Assembly (NCBI GenBank): GCA_004292515.1
Contig: RDXB01000061.1
Location: forward strand, 1 to 54,256
Reading direction: 5' to 3'
DNA from: Oscillatoriales cyanobacterium
GTDB lineage: Bacteria > Cyanobacteriota > Cyanobacteriia > CACIAM-69d
DNA: 54,256 nt
Notes under the pieces: model-generated
Databases searched by the model: none
What the model saw: only the letters and a program-made list of their open reading frames with translations
What the model was told of the DNA's origin: nothing
Shown: in pieces, positions 45,397-53,906 of the stretch
Numbering within the stretch: position 1 is the first letter of the stretch
Layout of the letters: every line of letters starts with the position of its first letter
Position numbers and translations under genes: made by a program

Positions 45397-45996
45397 TTAG
45401 CTGTCGGTGCGATCGTCCTCGGAATGGGGCAAGGGATGGTAGGTATAGCCCTGGCGAGGACTTTTTTTGATTTCTTCCTTGATCGCGTCCAAATCAATAT
45501 AGCGATCGGCCACATTGATCAGGTTGTCACTGGTCATCGATCGCAGGCTGACCACCTCGACCCGGGCCCCTCGGTAGCTGACCGCATCCACCGCATAGGC
45601 CAAGTCACCATCGCCGCTGACCAAAATTGCCGTGTCATAAGACCCCACCAGGGCCATCATATCAACGGCAATTTCCACGTCCAAGTTGGCTTTTTTGGAG
45701 CCATCGGGCAATTGCACCAAGTCCTTCGCCACCACTCGATAGCCATTACGCCGCATCCACAACAAAAAGCCTTGTTGCTTTTCGTTGGTGCGATCGACCC
45801 CTGTGTAGAAGAAGGATCGCAGCAGCCGCGATCCCGCCGTCAACCGGCAGAGCAACTTGGTGTAGTCAATTTCGATGCCCAGTTGCAGCGCTGCGTAGAA
45901 CAGATTTGAACCGTCGATAAAAATGGCGACGCGACCGCGATTTTCCAGCACTTGCTCTGGCGTAAAAATGGGGTCACGATCCATGTTGTTATTCAT
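45397..45996 (-). CDS. NYN-domain protein, LabA/DUF88 family
   Basis: 199 residues. The PIN-like NYN domain has acidic residues in AIFIDGSNLFYAALQ, KANLDVEIAVDMMAL and AILVSGDGDLAYAVD, a typical metal-dependent RNase-like site. Founding member LabA of Synechococcus elongatus acts in circadian output, but this family has many paralogues, so a circadian role is not implied. It lies upstream of the LptC-like gene and downstream of metG, all on the minus strand. Confidence 0.9.
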   Translation of the reverse strand: MNNNMDRDPIFTPEQVLENRGRVAIFIDGSNLFYAALQLGIEIDYTKLLCRLTAGSRLLRSFFYTGVDRTNEKQQGFLLWMRRNGYRVVAKDLVQLPDGSKKANLDVEIAVDMMALVGSYDTAILVSGDGDLAYAVDAVSYRGARVEVVSLRSMTSDNLINVADRYIDLDAIKEEIKKSPRQGYTYHPLPHSEDDRTDS

Positions 45997-46225
45997 GATT
46001 AGCTTATACCTCGTTTAAAAAAAAGGAAGATGTGGATTGTGCTGTACCAGCATTCACATCGGCTTTATATGCGATTGAAAACAGGTCGCGATACCCGATT
46101 CTTAAAGCGTCAACAGCTAAAAAATCAATCAAAAACAGGCGATCGGGCTGCAAATCACCGCTGCGTTTTTTCACGATAGCTCGATCGCCTCGGTGGCCGC
46201 GATCCCAGCGGATCAAGCTCGGAAC

Positions 46226-47845
46226 CTAAACCGCCACCGGTAACTCAAGCTTTTGGAACACCGGTTGAGGCTCCGCCAGTGGTTGGCCGGCCGTCAGTGC
46301 GCCCCAAACCCCATGACCGGCTAACTGCTCACCCAAGACCGAATCCAGCCCCACGCGATCGAAGTCGATCGCAAATCCCAATTGAGCGTAGATGGTGCTG
46401 CTCAAACGAGGGACGATCGGCGATAACCAGTAGGCCGCCAGCCGCACCGATTCGAGCACCGCATAGAGAATATGTTCGACCGCCACCTGATCGCCCTGCT
46501 TGAACTTCGTCCAAGGGGCCTGATCATCTAAATATTTGTTGCCCGCCTGCGCCAGGGCCAGTACCCCTTGGCAAGCCTCATGCAGTGCCAGCGACTCGTA
46601 GGCCCGAGCCGTGCGATCGCCCAGCACAACCCCCAACGCCATCAGCGGATCATTCCCCCCAGCCGATGCCAGTGCTGGGACAGTGCCGCCACAGTACTTG
46701 TGGGCCATCTTGATCGTTCGATTGAGCAAGTTGCCAAGATCGTTAGCTAAATCTGCATTCACGATGTTAATAAACCGCGTTTCATTGAAATCGCCGTCAC
46801 GCCCAAATTCAATTTCCTTAAGAAAGTAATAGCGCACCGCATCGCTGCCATAGCGCTCAATGAGCGCCACGGGATCGAGGGTATTGCCCAAACTCTTACC
46901 CATTTTTTGACCGTCTTTGGTTAGGAACCCGTGGCCAAAGAGGCGATGGGGAATGGGCAACCCCGCTGACATTAGCATTGCCGGCCAATAAATGGCATGA
47001 AATCTCAGGATATCCTTACCAATCACATGGCAATTTACCGGCCACCAATGCTTCAAAGCATTTTCGATCGTTGGTTCTGCACCTGGCTCGAGCAGCGCCG
47101 TCAAATAGCCCAACAGGGCATCAAACCATACATAAATCGTGTGTTTGGGATCATTGGGTAAGGGAAATCCCCAATCCACATTCACCCGAGAAATGGAAAA
47201 ATCCTGCAAGCCCCGTTCCACAAAGGCCAATACTTCATTGCGCCGACTGACGGGCTGAATGAAATCTGGATGTTCGGCGTAGAAAGACTCAAGGGCGCTT
47301 TGATAGTTTGAGAGCCGGAAGAAGTAGTTTTCTTCGTCGCGCCACTCTGCCATTTTATTAGGGTGAATTAGGCAGTGGTGATCTTCGGTGAGTTCGCGTT
47401 CTTCTTTAAACTCTTCGCAGGAGACGCAATACCAACCCTGTTGTTTGCCGGAGTAAATATCTCCGGAGGCTAAAACCCGCTGAAAAAAATCTTCCACGAT
47501 CGCGTGATGGCGGGGATCGGTGGTGCGAATAAAGCGATCGTAGCGGATGTTCAGCTTTTGCCACAGATCGGTGAATCCGCTAACAATTTCATCGCAATGT
47601 TCTTGGGGAGACTTGCCACGGTCTTGGGCAGTGCGTTCGATCTTTTGTCCGTGCTCATCCGTGCCCGTGATGGTTAAAACCGCGCGCCCCTGGAGACGAT
47701 GAAACCGCCCGAGCGCATCCACTGCCATGGTGGTGTAGGCGCTGCCCACGTGGGGGAGGGCGTTGACGTAATACAGGGGGGTGGTGACAGCAAACAGGGA
47801 GGGTGGGGGTGGGGACAAGTCGATCGTCGCTTCGGTGGCAGTCAT
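46226..47845 (-). CDS. metG: Methionyl-tRNA synthetase
   Basis: 539 residues of class I aminoacyl-tRNA synthetase: the HIGH-equivalent HVGSAYTTM near the N-terminus, ITGTDEHGQKI, cysteine-containing zinc-knuckle region with CVSCEEFKEERELT, and KMGKSLGN (KMSKS loop). The anticodon-binding helical domain follows (DLANDLGNLLNRTIKMAHKY). No C-terminal tRNA-binding EMAP domain, as in many cyanobacteria. The start at 47845 is followed by a slightly Thr/Pro-rich leader. Confidence 0.96.
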   Translation of the reverse strand: MTATEATIDLSPPPPSLFAVTTPLYYVNALPHVGSAYTTMAVDALGRFHRLQGRAVLTITGTDEHGQKIERTAQDRGKSPQEHCDEIVSGFTDLWQKLNIRYDRFIRTTDPRHHAIVEDFFQRVLASGDIYSGKQQGWYCVSCEEFKEERELTEDHHCLIHPNKMAEWRDEENYFFRLSNYQSALESFYAEHPDFIQPVSRRNEVLAFVERGLQDFSISRVNVDWGFPLPNDPKHTIYVWFDALLGYLTALLEPGAEPTIENALKHWWPVNCHVIGKDILRFHAIYWPAMLMSAGLPIPHRLFGHGFLTKDGQKMGKSLGNTLDPVALIERYGSDAVRYYFLKEIEFGRDGDFNETRFINIVNADLANDLGNLLNRTIKMAHKYCGGTVPALASAGGNDPLMALGVVLGDRTARAYESLALHEACQGVLALAQAGNKYLDDQAPWTKFKQGDQVAVEHILYAVLESVRLAAYWLSPIVPRLSSTIYAQLGFAIDFDRVGLDSVLGEQLAGHGVWGALTAGQPLAEPQPVFQKLELPVAV

Positions 47846-48257
47846 GGAGAATCAGGCGATATCACAGGAAATTTGTTGAACGGAAAAATTTAGATTTTTT
47901 TTCACAGCACCGTAGAATACGGCCGAACCCAGGTTGCTGTCTATGGCTGGGCAGACGTGGGAGCGCTGGCCAGGGTTGAATTGTCGGCTTTGGGGGGTGT
48001 GGTCAGCTAACTGTTTTACCCTACGCTAATTCGCCAGATCCCTGAGCGAACGATCGGGTTTTCATCAGATTAACCCGTTTGCTGGCCCGAGCGATCGTTT
48101 GGGCGCGGGGGGTGGGCCATTTCGGGGTTGACGATCGCCCTTGGTTTGTCCGGGCGATCGCTGCGGGATAGGGACACTCGACCCTGGGGGAGCCAGGGGC
48201 ATTTGCGCCATGAATCTGACCGCTGCGAAACTGGCGCGGGGTCAATCAACCGGCTGG
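47846..48257. other. Spacer upstream of metG
   Basis: About 400 bases. No T-box, other riboswitch, or gene that I can support. Confidence 0.5.
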
Positions 48258-48731
48258 TTATTGGGCCGAGAGCCGATAGCGAACCCGCCCTCCCGCTGCA
48301 AAAGTGCCCACCCAAATTTGATAGGTGCCCGCTGGCCAAGTTCCCAGGGTGACGCTCGCGGAGCTGCTGCCCCCGGTCCCGTCATCATCACCACATAGCA
48401 ATAAACCGTTGGGGCCTTGCACCGCAATGGTGGTGTCTGCGGAGCCGCTATCAACCTTGAGGGCGAGGTTCGGGATTGGGGTTTGCAGTGTCAACAGGTG
48501 ATTGGGCTGCATGGAGCTGAAGCCCAGGCATTCTTGGTTTTGGCTGTCGCTGGGGCGGCGCACTACTGCAGTGGGGATCGAGTTGGTGCCGATCGCCTCG
48601 CCCGTGATGCTACCGCGCCGATTGCTATTAGACAGGCTGAAATCGCCATCGATCGAGGTTTGGGCCAGGGCGCTGGTGGCGATCGCTGCGATCACTGCGC
48701 AACCGAGGGTGAAGGATTGAGCGAATTTCAC
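48258..48731 (-). CDS. Secreted protein with PPC-like beta domain
   Basis: 157 residues. A signal peptide (FAQSFTLGCAVIAAIATSALA, cleavage expected after AQT) precedes a small beta-sandwich. The C-terminal part (DTTIAVQGPNGLLLCGDDDG, then GTWPAGTYQIWVGTF) matches the bacterial pre-peptidase C-terminal (PPC)-like pattern of D-T-x-I, asp/gly turn and G-T-Y-x-x-W-V-G-T. PPC-like domains are usually attached to secreted enzymes; here one stands alone. Probably periplasmic or extracellular. Confidence 0.82.
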   Translation of the reverse strand: MKFAQSFTLGCAVIAAIATSALAQTSIDGDFSLSNSNRRGSITGEAIGTNSIPTAVVRRPSDSQNQECLGFSSMQPNHLLTLQTPIPNLALKVDSGSADTTIAVQGPNGLLLCGDDDGTGGSSSASVTLGTWPAGTYQIWVGTFAAGGRVRYRLSAQ

Positions 48732-48876
48732 GGTCTGGTGCTCCCGTCAAGTCAAGCAGGGATAAGGTGGCCGGCAACCGCGAAAACGGTTGCTGCGCTG
48801 CTTCTACCCTATTCTGGGGATAGGCTGGATGGCCCGTGTAATTGTCCTGTTGATCAACCGACTACGGGAGGTGACC

Positions 48877-49056
48877 ATGCCGCTCTTACTGGCCTTGGTG
48901 GGGGCTGTGGCCCTGTTGCTGTTTTTGGATTGGGCGCTGGTGGGATCGCTAGTGGCGATCGTGAAAGGGGCGATCGGTTGGGTTTGGCCGCTGCCCGTCA
49001 AGGCTGGGGCGATCGGGCTGGGGTTGTTTTTGGTTTGGTGCTTGAGTGCCGATTAG
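48877..49056 (+). CDS. Hypothetical 59-residue membrane protein
   Basis: Start chosen at 48877 because ACGGGAGGTGACC, a very strong Shine-Dalgarno, precedes it; the frame is open further upstream (ATG at 48829, TTG at 48790). Two hydrophobic helices: LLLALVGAVALLLFLDWALV and AIGLGLFLVWCLSAD, linked by IVKGAIGWVWPLPVK. No family recognised. Confidence 0.65.
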   Translation: MPLLLALVGAVALLLFLDWALVGSLVAIVKGAIGWVWPLPVKAGAIGLGLFLVWCLSAD

Positions 49057-49104
49057 AGGTGGTTTGCACAGGATCGTTCGGTACGGGTCAAGCACCAACC
49101 GTTG

Positions 49105-49155
49105 TGGGGGCAAGGGGCTTAGGGCTTGTCGTCAAATCGCCTAAAACCCTGATGG
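49105..49155 (-). repeat. Dispersed repeat, partial copy (R5), inverted
   Basis: On the minus strand, GCCATCAGGGTTTTAGGCGA leads into TTTGACGACAAGCCC and TAAGCCCCTTGCCCC, matching the right half of R2 (15735-15788). Confidence 0.65.
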
Positions 49156-49281
49156 CCTCGTTTTCCCAGTCCCTGTGATCCTGGCTGTGTGATCCTTGCT
49201 ATTCCCAGGGCTGGACGGGGTTGTGGCGATCGCTCAGGTTAGTACCAGCTACCAGCCCAGCATATTGGTCTAGTTGCGCCA

Positions 49282-49668
49282 CTAGGAATTGCGTTCCATG
49301 CGGTAGGGAATGAAAATCAGACCAATCCCGATCGCCTCGGATTCCTGGGATGGCAGGCGATCGCCCAAGGGTGGTGGCAGCAACTCGCTCAGACTCAGCT
49401 TGGTGCGATAGATGCTAAAAAACCCCAGATTTTGGCGTTCGGTATTGCGTAACACCAGCGCCTGCATTGCGGGCTTGGTCTGACCGATCGCTGATTGACA
49501 GGCCGTTTGCAAAAACGCTGGCGATAGGTCTTTGCAGCCTTCCGATTGCAGTTCTTGGCTCATCTGGTCAGCCGCCGCTTCGGCATAGCGCTCGGGCGAG
49601 GGGTTGGTGGCAGCCAGGCCGATGCCCACCACCACTAAGGCAATACCAGGGATCGCAAATTTGTTCAC
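49282..49668 (-). CDS. DUF4359 family protein
   Basis: 128 residues. An N-terminal hydrophobic segment (IALVVVGIGLAATN) is followed by PSPERYAEAAADQMSQEL, the typical DUF4359 start, two cysteines (GCKDLS, QTACQS) and RNTERQNLGFFSIYRTKLSL. The C-terminal GLIFIPYRME is also typical. A small cyanobacterial membrane-associated or lumenal family without known function. Confidence 0.88.
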   Translation of the reverse strand: MNKFAIPGIALVVVGIGLAATNPSPERYAEAAADQMSQELQSEGCKDLSPAFLQTACQSAIGQTKPAMQALVLRNTERQNLGFFSIYRTKLSLSELLPPPLGDRLPSQESEAIGIGLIFIPYRMERNS

Positions 49669-49889
49669 AGGGGCACACTCGAAGTTGTGAATTGAGAGGT
49701 CGTTTCATCTTTGCTGAACCGGGTGCTGACCGGGATGAGTCACGACTGCCAAGCGATCGCCCAGAAATTGGCCCAACTCGACGCTGCTCCATCCTAGCAA
49801 TCAGTCTTGGGAGCATGGTCAGTCACCCCCGATTCCAGAATTCCCAAGAATTTGGTGATGACCCGTATGCTTTTCAGCAAAAATGTTGT

Positions 49890-49895
49890 TATAAT
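49890..49895 (+). promoter_or_regulatory. -10 box of the tRNA-His promoter
   Basis: TATAAT lies 14 bases before the mature tRNA. The -35 is weak (about ATGCTT at 49867-49872). Confidence 0.6.
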
Positions 49896-49908
49896 CTTTT
49901 ACCACTAC

Positions 49909-49982
49909 GGCGAGCGTAGCCAAGGGGTTAAGGCAGCGGTTTGTGGTTCCGCCATTCGTGGGTTCAAGTCCCATCGTTCGCC
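49909..49982 (+). tRNA. tRNA-His (anticodon GTG)
   Basis: Acceptor stem GCGAGCG / CGTTCGC with G-1 (49909) facing C73 (49982), the identity signature of tRNA-His. The anticodon loop TTGTGGT gives GTG. The T-arm has GTGGG TTCAAGT CCCAT. No CCA is encoded. The anticodon stem has a closing T-T mismatch. Confidence 0.93.
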
Positions 49983-50125
49983 CTGATTACGATTCAACGG
50001 GTTAGACAGCGACCAAACAGTGACTGAAGGTGATCACAGCCCAAAGTCACACTGAGTTGAAGCGCTTGTCCAAGTGGATTGCTTCAGTCCGCCCACGAAT
50101 CGTTAAACCTAAGTCCAGCAGCAAG

Positions 50126-50156
50126 AGCGGGGAATTCTACGGGGTTCCTCGCTTTT
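50126..50156 (+). terminator. Terminator downstream of tRNA-His
   Basis: Stem AGCGGGGAA / TTCCTCGCT (one G-T pair) with a short loop, then TTT. It lies about 145 bases 3' of the tRNA. Confidence 0.55.
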
Positions 50157-50209
50157 GCGTTGTTGGGTGGTGAGCTGGTAGTGCGGAGGCTGAAGGCGCT
50201 AATTAAAGG

Positions 50210-51274
50210 TTAATTAGGTTGCACGGGTTGTTCGGGGCTAGGCCGTGGCGTGAGGTCAATAAATGGAGCCGGCTCAGGACGGGGGGGCTGCAAGTTGCGA
50301 TCGGGTCTGCTTCTAATCGCTTGGGCAATTTGTAGAGCCTCATCGGTTGTGGCCCGGGGATCAATCTGGGAGATGGGCATATTGGAATTTTGCTTCCAAC
50401 TTGTGTCCAGGCGATAGGTCATGGCTTGGCCAGCCCAAGTGCGTTGCCGTAATTGTTCGGCTAGTGGGTTCACACCCCCGGCCCGCTCGATCGCCGCCAC
50501 CATCTTGGGTGACACCTGGGCCGCACTCGACAGCAACAGCGCAAAGTTGGGCGCTGTTCGCCCATTCGGCATCATAAACAGATAGGTTGGCTCACTCAGC
50601 ATCCGGCTGCGGCGACCATCAGCAAAATTTTGCACCCCATGGCCAATGATCCGCTGTACTTCCAAATCGGGGTAGACATTCAACAGCGCCCCAATCAGCC
50701 GCCCACCGGCCACAATTTGTTCGCGGGTGGGTCGCTCTGAATCCGGGTCATAGTGAAACTCAATCCCGATCGAGCGCATATTGATCCAATTCACAGGCGT
50801 GCCGCGCTCTGGATCGGGATAGGCAGCTTGTTTCAGGATATGGAAAGCGGTTTTGGACGGTGGCACGGTCATCAAAATGTCGCCGCGCAGCCCCACGATG
50901 AAATGGGCGCTCACTTCCGCCGGGTCGTTTTGCCAGGAGGCGGCCACTTGGGCGATCGACAGCCGCCGACCGCTCAGGGCCGTGTGGTGAATCACGATCG
51001 TGTCTAGGGGCCGGCCAGTCGGGCGGTCTTCATAGTCCCGCGCCGACAGCGACCCCGTGGCCAAATAGTTAGAAATGGCAAACCCCGGCATCCCGACTTC
51101 TTTCGTGGGGTCAGCAACCTTGGCGTAGCTAGCGGCCGCTTCGGCCTTGCCATCGGGCGGGAGCATACCATCGGAGGCGGAGGCTCCCACGGCCACCAAT
51201 AGGGCTGCGGCCAGGGCCAGCAGCCAGTAGCGCAGAACTTTGCGGGGATTGGTTAAGAGTGCAGACAACGCCAT
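50210..51274 (-). CDS. N-acetylmuramoyl-L-alanine amidase (amidase_2 type)
   Basis: 354 residues from the ATG at 51274; the frame stays open to 51340, but the signal anchor VLRYWLLALAAALLVAVGAS lies just after this start. The amidase_2/PGRP fold shows in DTIVIHHTALSGRRLSIAQV (zinc His), AHFIVGLRGDILMTV, SIGIEFHYDP and RIIGHGVQNFADGR (zinc His). The C-terminus is proline-rich. It cleaves the amide bond between muramic acid and the stem peptide in the periplasm. Confidence 0.9.
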   Translation of the reverse strand: MALSALLTNPRKVLRYWLLALAAALLVAVGASASDGMLPPDGKAEAAASYAKVADPTKEVGMPGFAISNYLATGSLSARDYEDRPTGRPLDTIVIHHTALSGRRLSIAQVAASWQNDPAEVSAHFIVGLRGDILMTVPPSKTAFHILKQAAYPDPERGTPVNWINMRSIGIEFHYDPDSERPTREQIVAGGRLIGALLNVYPDLEVQRIIGHGVQNFADGRRSRMLSEPTYLFMMPNGRTAPNFALLLSSAAQVSPKMVAAIERAGGVNPLAEQLRQRTWAGQAMTYRLDTSWKQNSNMPISQIDPRATTDEALQIAQAIRSRPDRNLQPPRPEPAPFIDLTPRPSPEQPVQPN

Positions 51275-51634
51275 TGGTCGGATCGGGAGGGCTAGCGGAG
51301 GATCACCGACGATCGCGCGGGCAGGTCGGTGGCCAACCACGGTTGAAATGGGGCTGTATCGACCCGCAGGCGAGCAACTTGGCGCAATCGTAACATCTCT
51401 GTTTTGGTGCGATCGTTGCAGGCGCTGCTAAATGCTGTCCAAGAGTGGGTTCATGGTTCCCAAGCCTGATCGCGAAACCCAATTGCCCGTTTTGTCTGGG
51501 TTCCGTATTTTTACTGCCTTACTTGTACTGCCCTGCTTGTACTGCTTTAGATGGATTGACCGATAGCACGGAGCTTCGGAGGGCCGGTTAAGCTGGTGGA
51601 TAGCCTTGGAATCCATCGCTGTTGGGAGTGACCG
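51275..51634. other. Divergent spacer between amidase and DUF815 genes
   Basis: 360 bases. Contains a 14-base repeat, ACTTGTACTGCCCT then GCTTGTACTGCTTT (51521-51548), with a half unit before it. Promoters of both genes should lie here; none is clear. Confidence 0.55.
51521..51548. repeat. 14-bp tandem array (2 units plus a half unit)
   Basis: ACTTGTACTGCCCT at 51521 and GCTTGTACTGCTTT at 51535, preceded by a partial TTTACTGCCTT. The same 14-base period as other arrays in the window. Confidence 0.7.
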
Positions 51635-53086
51635 ATGACCTACCTGCGCGCCGAAGACCAGCCTCGCAATCGCCCACGCATCAGCCCAAACCGCTTACGG
51701 GACATTCAAGACGAAGCCGAGCGGTTGCAGTGGCTGGTGGCTTCGCTGCTGTTGTTGCCGGGAGTGTTGGACAATGAGGCGGGTAAGGCGTTTGTGCAGG
51801 TGTTGGGCACGGTGCTGGAGCGATCGCGCGATGCCACCGAAACCACTTTGGCCTATGGGCGCTGGTTTCGGGCCTTGGCGGCGGTGGGCCAAAGCTGGCC
51901 CGATTATTTGCTCGATCGGCTAGTGGCTTTGGATGCGCCCACGGTGCAAAAGCTGCAAGGCAAGGCGATCGCTGACCTGCCAGACCCGACGATCGAAGCA
52001 TTAAAACGTGATCTACAGGCGCTGCAACAACTTTGGCAATTTGAGCCGGCCACCGCTTGTCAGTGGGCCCGCGACTTGGCCGGCGGGGCGATCGACCTCG
52101 TGCCTTGGACGCTGCCTGCTGCTCCGTCGGCCGAAGTGCCCCCCGAATCTAGTTCTGAATCCGGCCCCGAATCTAGTTCTGAATCCGGTCTCACCGCCAA
52201 ACAAAAATTGCTTGATCGATTGCGCCAAGTCCCAGATTGGACAACACTCACCGCCGATCTGGTGAGTTATTTCAGCGAAGTGGAGCGCGGCCCCTTTGTC
52301 GAGTCCCGAGCGTTCCGGTGGCGCAATGGTCAATTGTTGCCTGTGACTAGCCCTGACCTGATCGCTCTGGGGGATCTGGCTGGCTATGACGGCCCCAAAG
52401 CCGACTTGGTTCGCAACACGGAATTTTTGTTGGCAGGTCAACGGGCCTTGAATGTGCTGCTGTATGGGGCGCGCGGCACGGGTAAGTCTTCCTTGGTGAA
52501 GGCGCTGCTGTCGGCCTATGGCGATCGCGGGTTGCGGCTGGTCGAAGTGGCCAAGCAGGATCTCAATGAGCTGCCGGAAATTGTTGATCAACTCCGCAGC
52601 GCTCCCCAAAAGTTCATTTTGTTTGTGGATGATCTGTCCTTTGAGGAAGATGACGAAGCCTTCAAAGCCCTCAAGGTTTGCCTAGAAGGCGGTATCACCG
52701 ATCGCCCCAAAAACGTTGTGGTCTATGCCACCTCCAACCGGCGACATTTGGTGCGGGAATATTTCGCCGATCGCCCCCGGCCCAGCGATGCCGACGAGAT
52801 CCAATCTTGGGACACGGTGCAAGAAAAGCTCTCCTTTGTTGATCGCTTTGGTCTGACCCTCACCTTCGAGGCCGCCGACCAGCCCACCTATCTCGATATT
52901 GTGTTCCACCTGGCCGAGCTGGCCGAGCTGGCGATCGACCGGGCCGAGTTGCGATCGCGCGCCCTGCAATGGGCCACTCGCCACAACGGGCGATCGGGCC
53001 GCACCGCCCGCCAGTTCATCGACTTCATCACCGCCGAACAAGCCCTGGCCCCGGTTGCCCCCACTGGCAGCCCCACCGAGTCATGA
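51635..53086 (+). CDS. DUF815 AAA ATPase
   Basis: 483 residues. An N-terminal helical domain (about 1-190) ends in a linker with a 24-base duplication (two ESSSESG-type repeats). The DUF815 ATPase begins near residue 200: Walker A LYGARGTGKSSLVKALL, Walker B FILFVDDLSFEEDDEAF, sensor VVYATSNRRHLV. DUF815 proteins are uncharacterised AAA ATPases found in many bacteria. Its stop overlaps the creatininase-like gene start by four bases (ATGA), indicating translational coupling. Confidence 0.92.
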   Translation: MTYLRAEDQPRNRPRISPNRLRDIQDEAERLQWLVASLLLLPGVLDNEAGKAFVQVLGTVLERSRDATETTLAYGRWFRALAAVGQSWPDYLLDRLVALDAPTVQKLQGKAIADLPDPTIEALKRDLQALQQLWQFEPATACQWARDLAGGAIDLVPWTLPAAPSAEVPPESSSESGPESSSESGLTAKQKLLDRLRQVPDWTTLTADLVSYFSEVERGPFVESRAFRWRNGQLLPVTSPDLIALGDLAGYDGPKADLVRNTEFLLAGQRALNVLLYGARGTGKSSLVKALLSAYGDRGLRLVEVAKQDLNELPEIVDQLRSAPQKFILFVDDLSFEEDDEAFKALKVCLEGGITDRPKNVVVYATSNRRHLVREYFADRPRPSDADEIQSWDTVQEKLSFVDRFGLTLTFEAADQPTYLDIVFHLAELAELAIDRAELRSRALQWATRHNGRSGRTARQFIDFITAEQALAPVAPTGSPTES

Positions 53087-53874
53087 TGCATGGGCCGATT
53101 CCGGCCGATCGCTTCTTGGCCTATCTCACGTCGCCCGAGATTGCCGCCCTGCCCGATCGCGGTCGAGCCGTGGTGGTGTTGCCGGTGGGGGCGATCGAGC
53201 AGCACGGGCCGCATTTGCCCCTGACCGTAGACAGCGCGATCGTCAATGGCGTGTTGGGGCGCGCTCTGGAGTGGGTCGATCGACTGCGGCCCGAGGCGGC
53301 GATCTATGCCCTACCGCCCTTGCACTACGGCAAATCCAACGAGCATCTGGATTTTCCCGGTACTTTTTCCCTGAGTGCCGCCACCTTGCTGGCCACGGTG
53401 ATGGAGCTGGGCGAGAGCCTCTACCGATCGGGCTTTCGCAAGCTGCTGATCTTGAACGGTCATGGCGGCCAGCCCCAGGTATTGGAAATTGCCGCCACAG
53501 ATTTGCGGGTGAAATATGCCGATTTGACGATCGCCGCTTGTTTTGTTTGGCGATCGGCGGACTACAAGCCCCTGGTGAATCCGGCGGAAACCGTGGGTAT
53601 GCATGGGGGCGACGCGGAAACCTGCTTGATGTTGGCGATCGATCCCGATCGCGTCCATCTGCAGCGGGCCGTGGTGGAAATGCCGCCGACTACCGGCGAT
53701 CGGCTGGGGATCAAGGGGCCATTGGCCCGGGCTTGGCGGGCGATCGACCTGACCCAGAGCGGCGTGATTGGCGATCCGACGGCGGCCACAGCTGATCGCG
53801 GCGAGCAGCTACTCGATCTGCTAGGGCACAACTGGGCGGAAATCCTGTTGGAACTGTACGATCGAGCCAAATAG
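53083..53874 (+). CDS. Creatininase family amidohydrolase
   Basis: 263 residues from the ATG at 53083 (another ATG one codon later). Creatininase-fold metal site: VVVLPVGAIEQHGPHLPLTV (Glu-Gln-His-Gly), LPPLHYGKSNEHLDFPGTFS, LLILNGHGGQ (Asn-x-His) and GMHGGDAETCLML. Family members act on creatinine or on formamide-like ring intermediates; the substrate here is unknown. Placed between a DUF815 ATPase and an exosortase gene, 32 bases from the latter. Confidence 0.92.
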   Translation: MMHGPIPADRFLAYLTSPEIAALPDRGRAVVVLPVGAIEQHGPHLPLTVDSAIVNGVLGRALEWVDRLRPEAAIYALPPLHYGKSNEHLDFPGTFSLSAATLLATVMELGESLYRSGFRKLLILNGHGGQPQVLEIAATDLRVKYADLTIAACFVWRSADYKPLVNPAETVGMHGGDAETCLMLAIDPDRVHLQRAVVEMPPTTGDRLGIKGPLARAWRAIDLTQSGVIGDPTAATADRGEQLLDLLGHNWAEILLELYDRAK

Positions 53875-53906
53875 TGCAGCCCCCTTGACCCCCGCGAGGA
53901 GTCTCC

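Noticed and set aside
48417-49178. Open frame of about 253 codons on the + strand
   Set aside because: Overlaps the secreted PPC-like protein gene (antisense, with signal peptide) and the small membrane protein gene (which has a strong ribosome site). No domain.
52899-53795. Open frame of about 298 codons on the + strand over the creatininase-like gene
   Set aside because: Different frame of the clearly conserved DUF815 and creatininase genes, composition Arg/Ala/Gly-rich, no domain.
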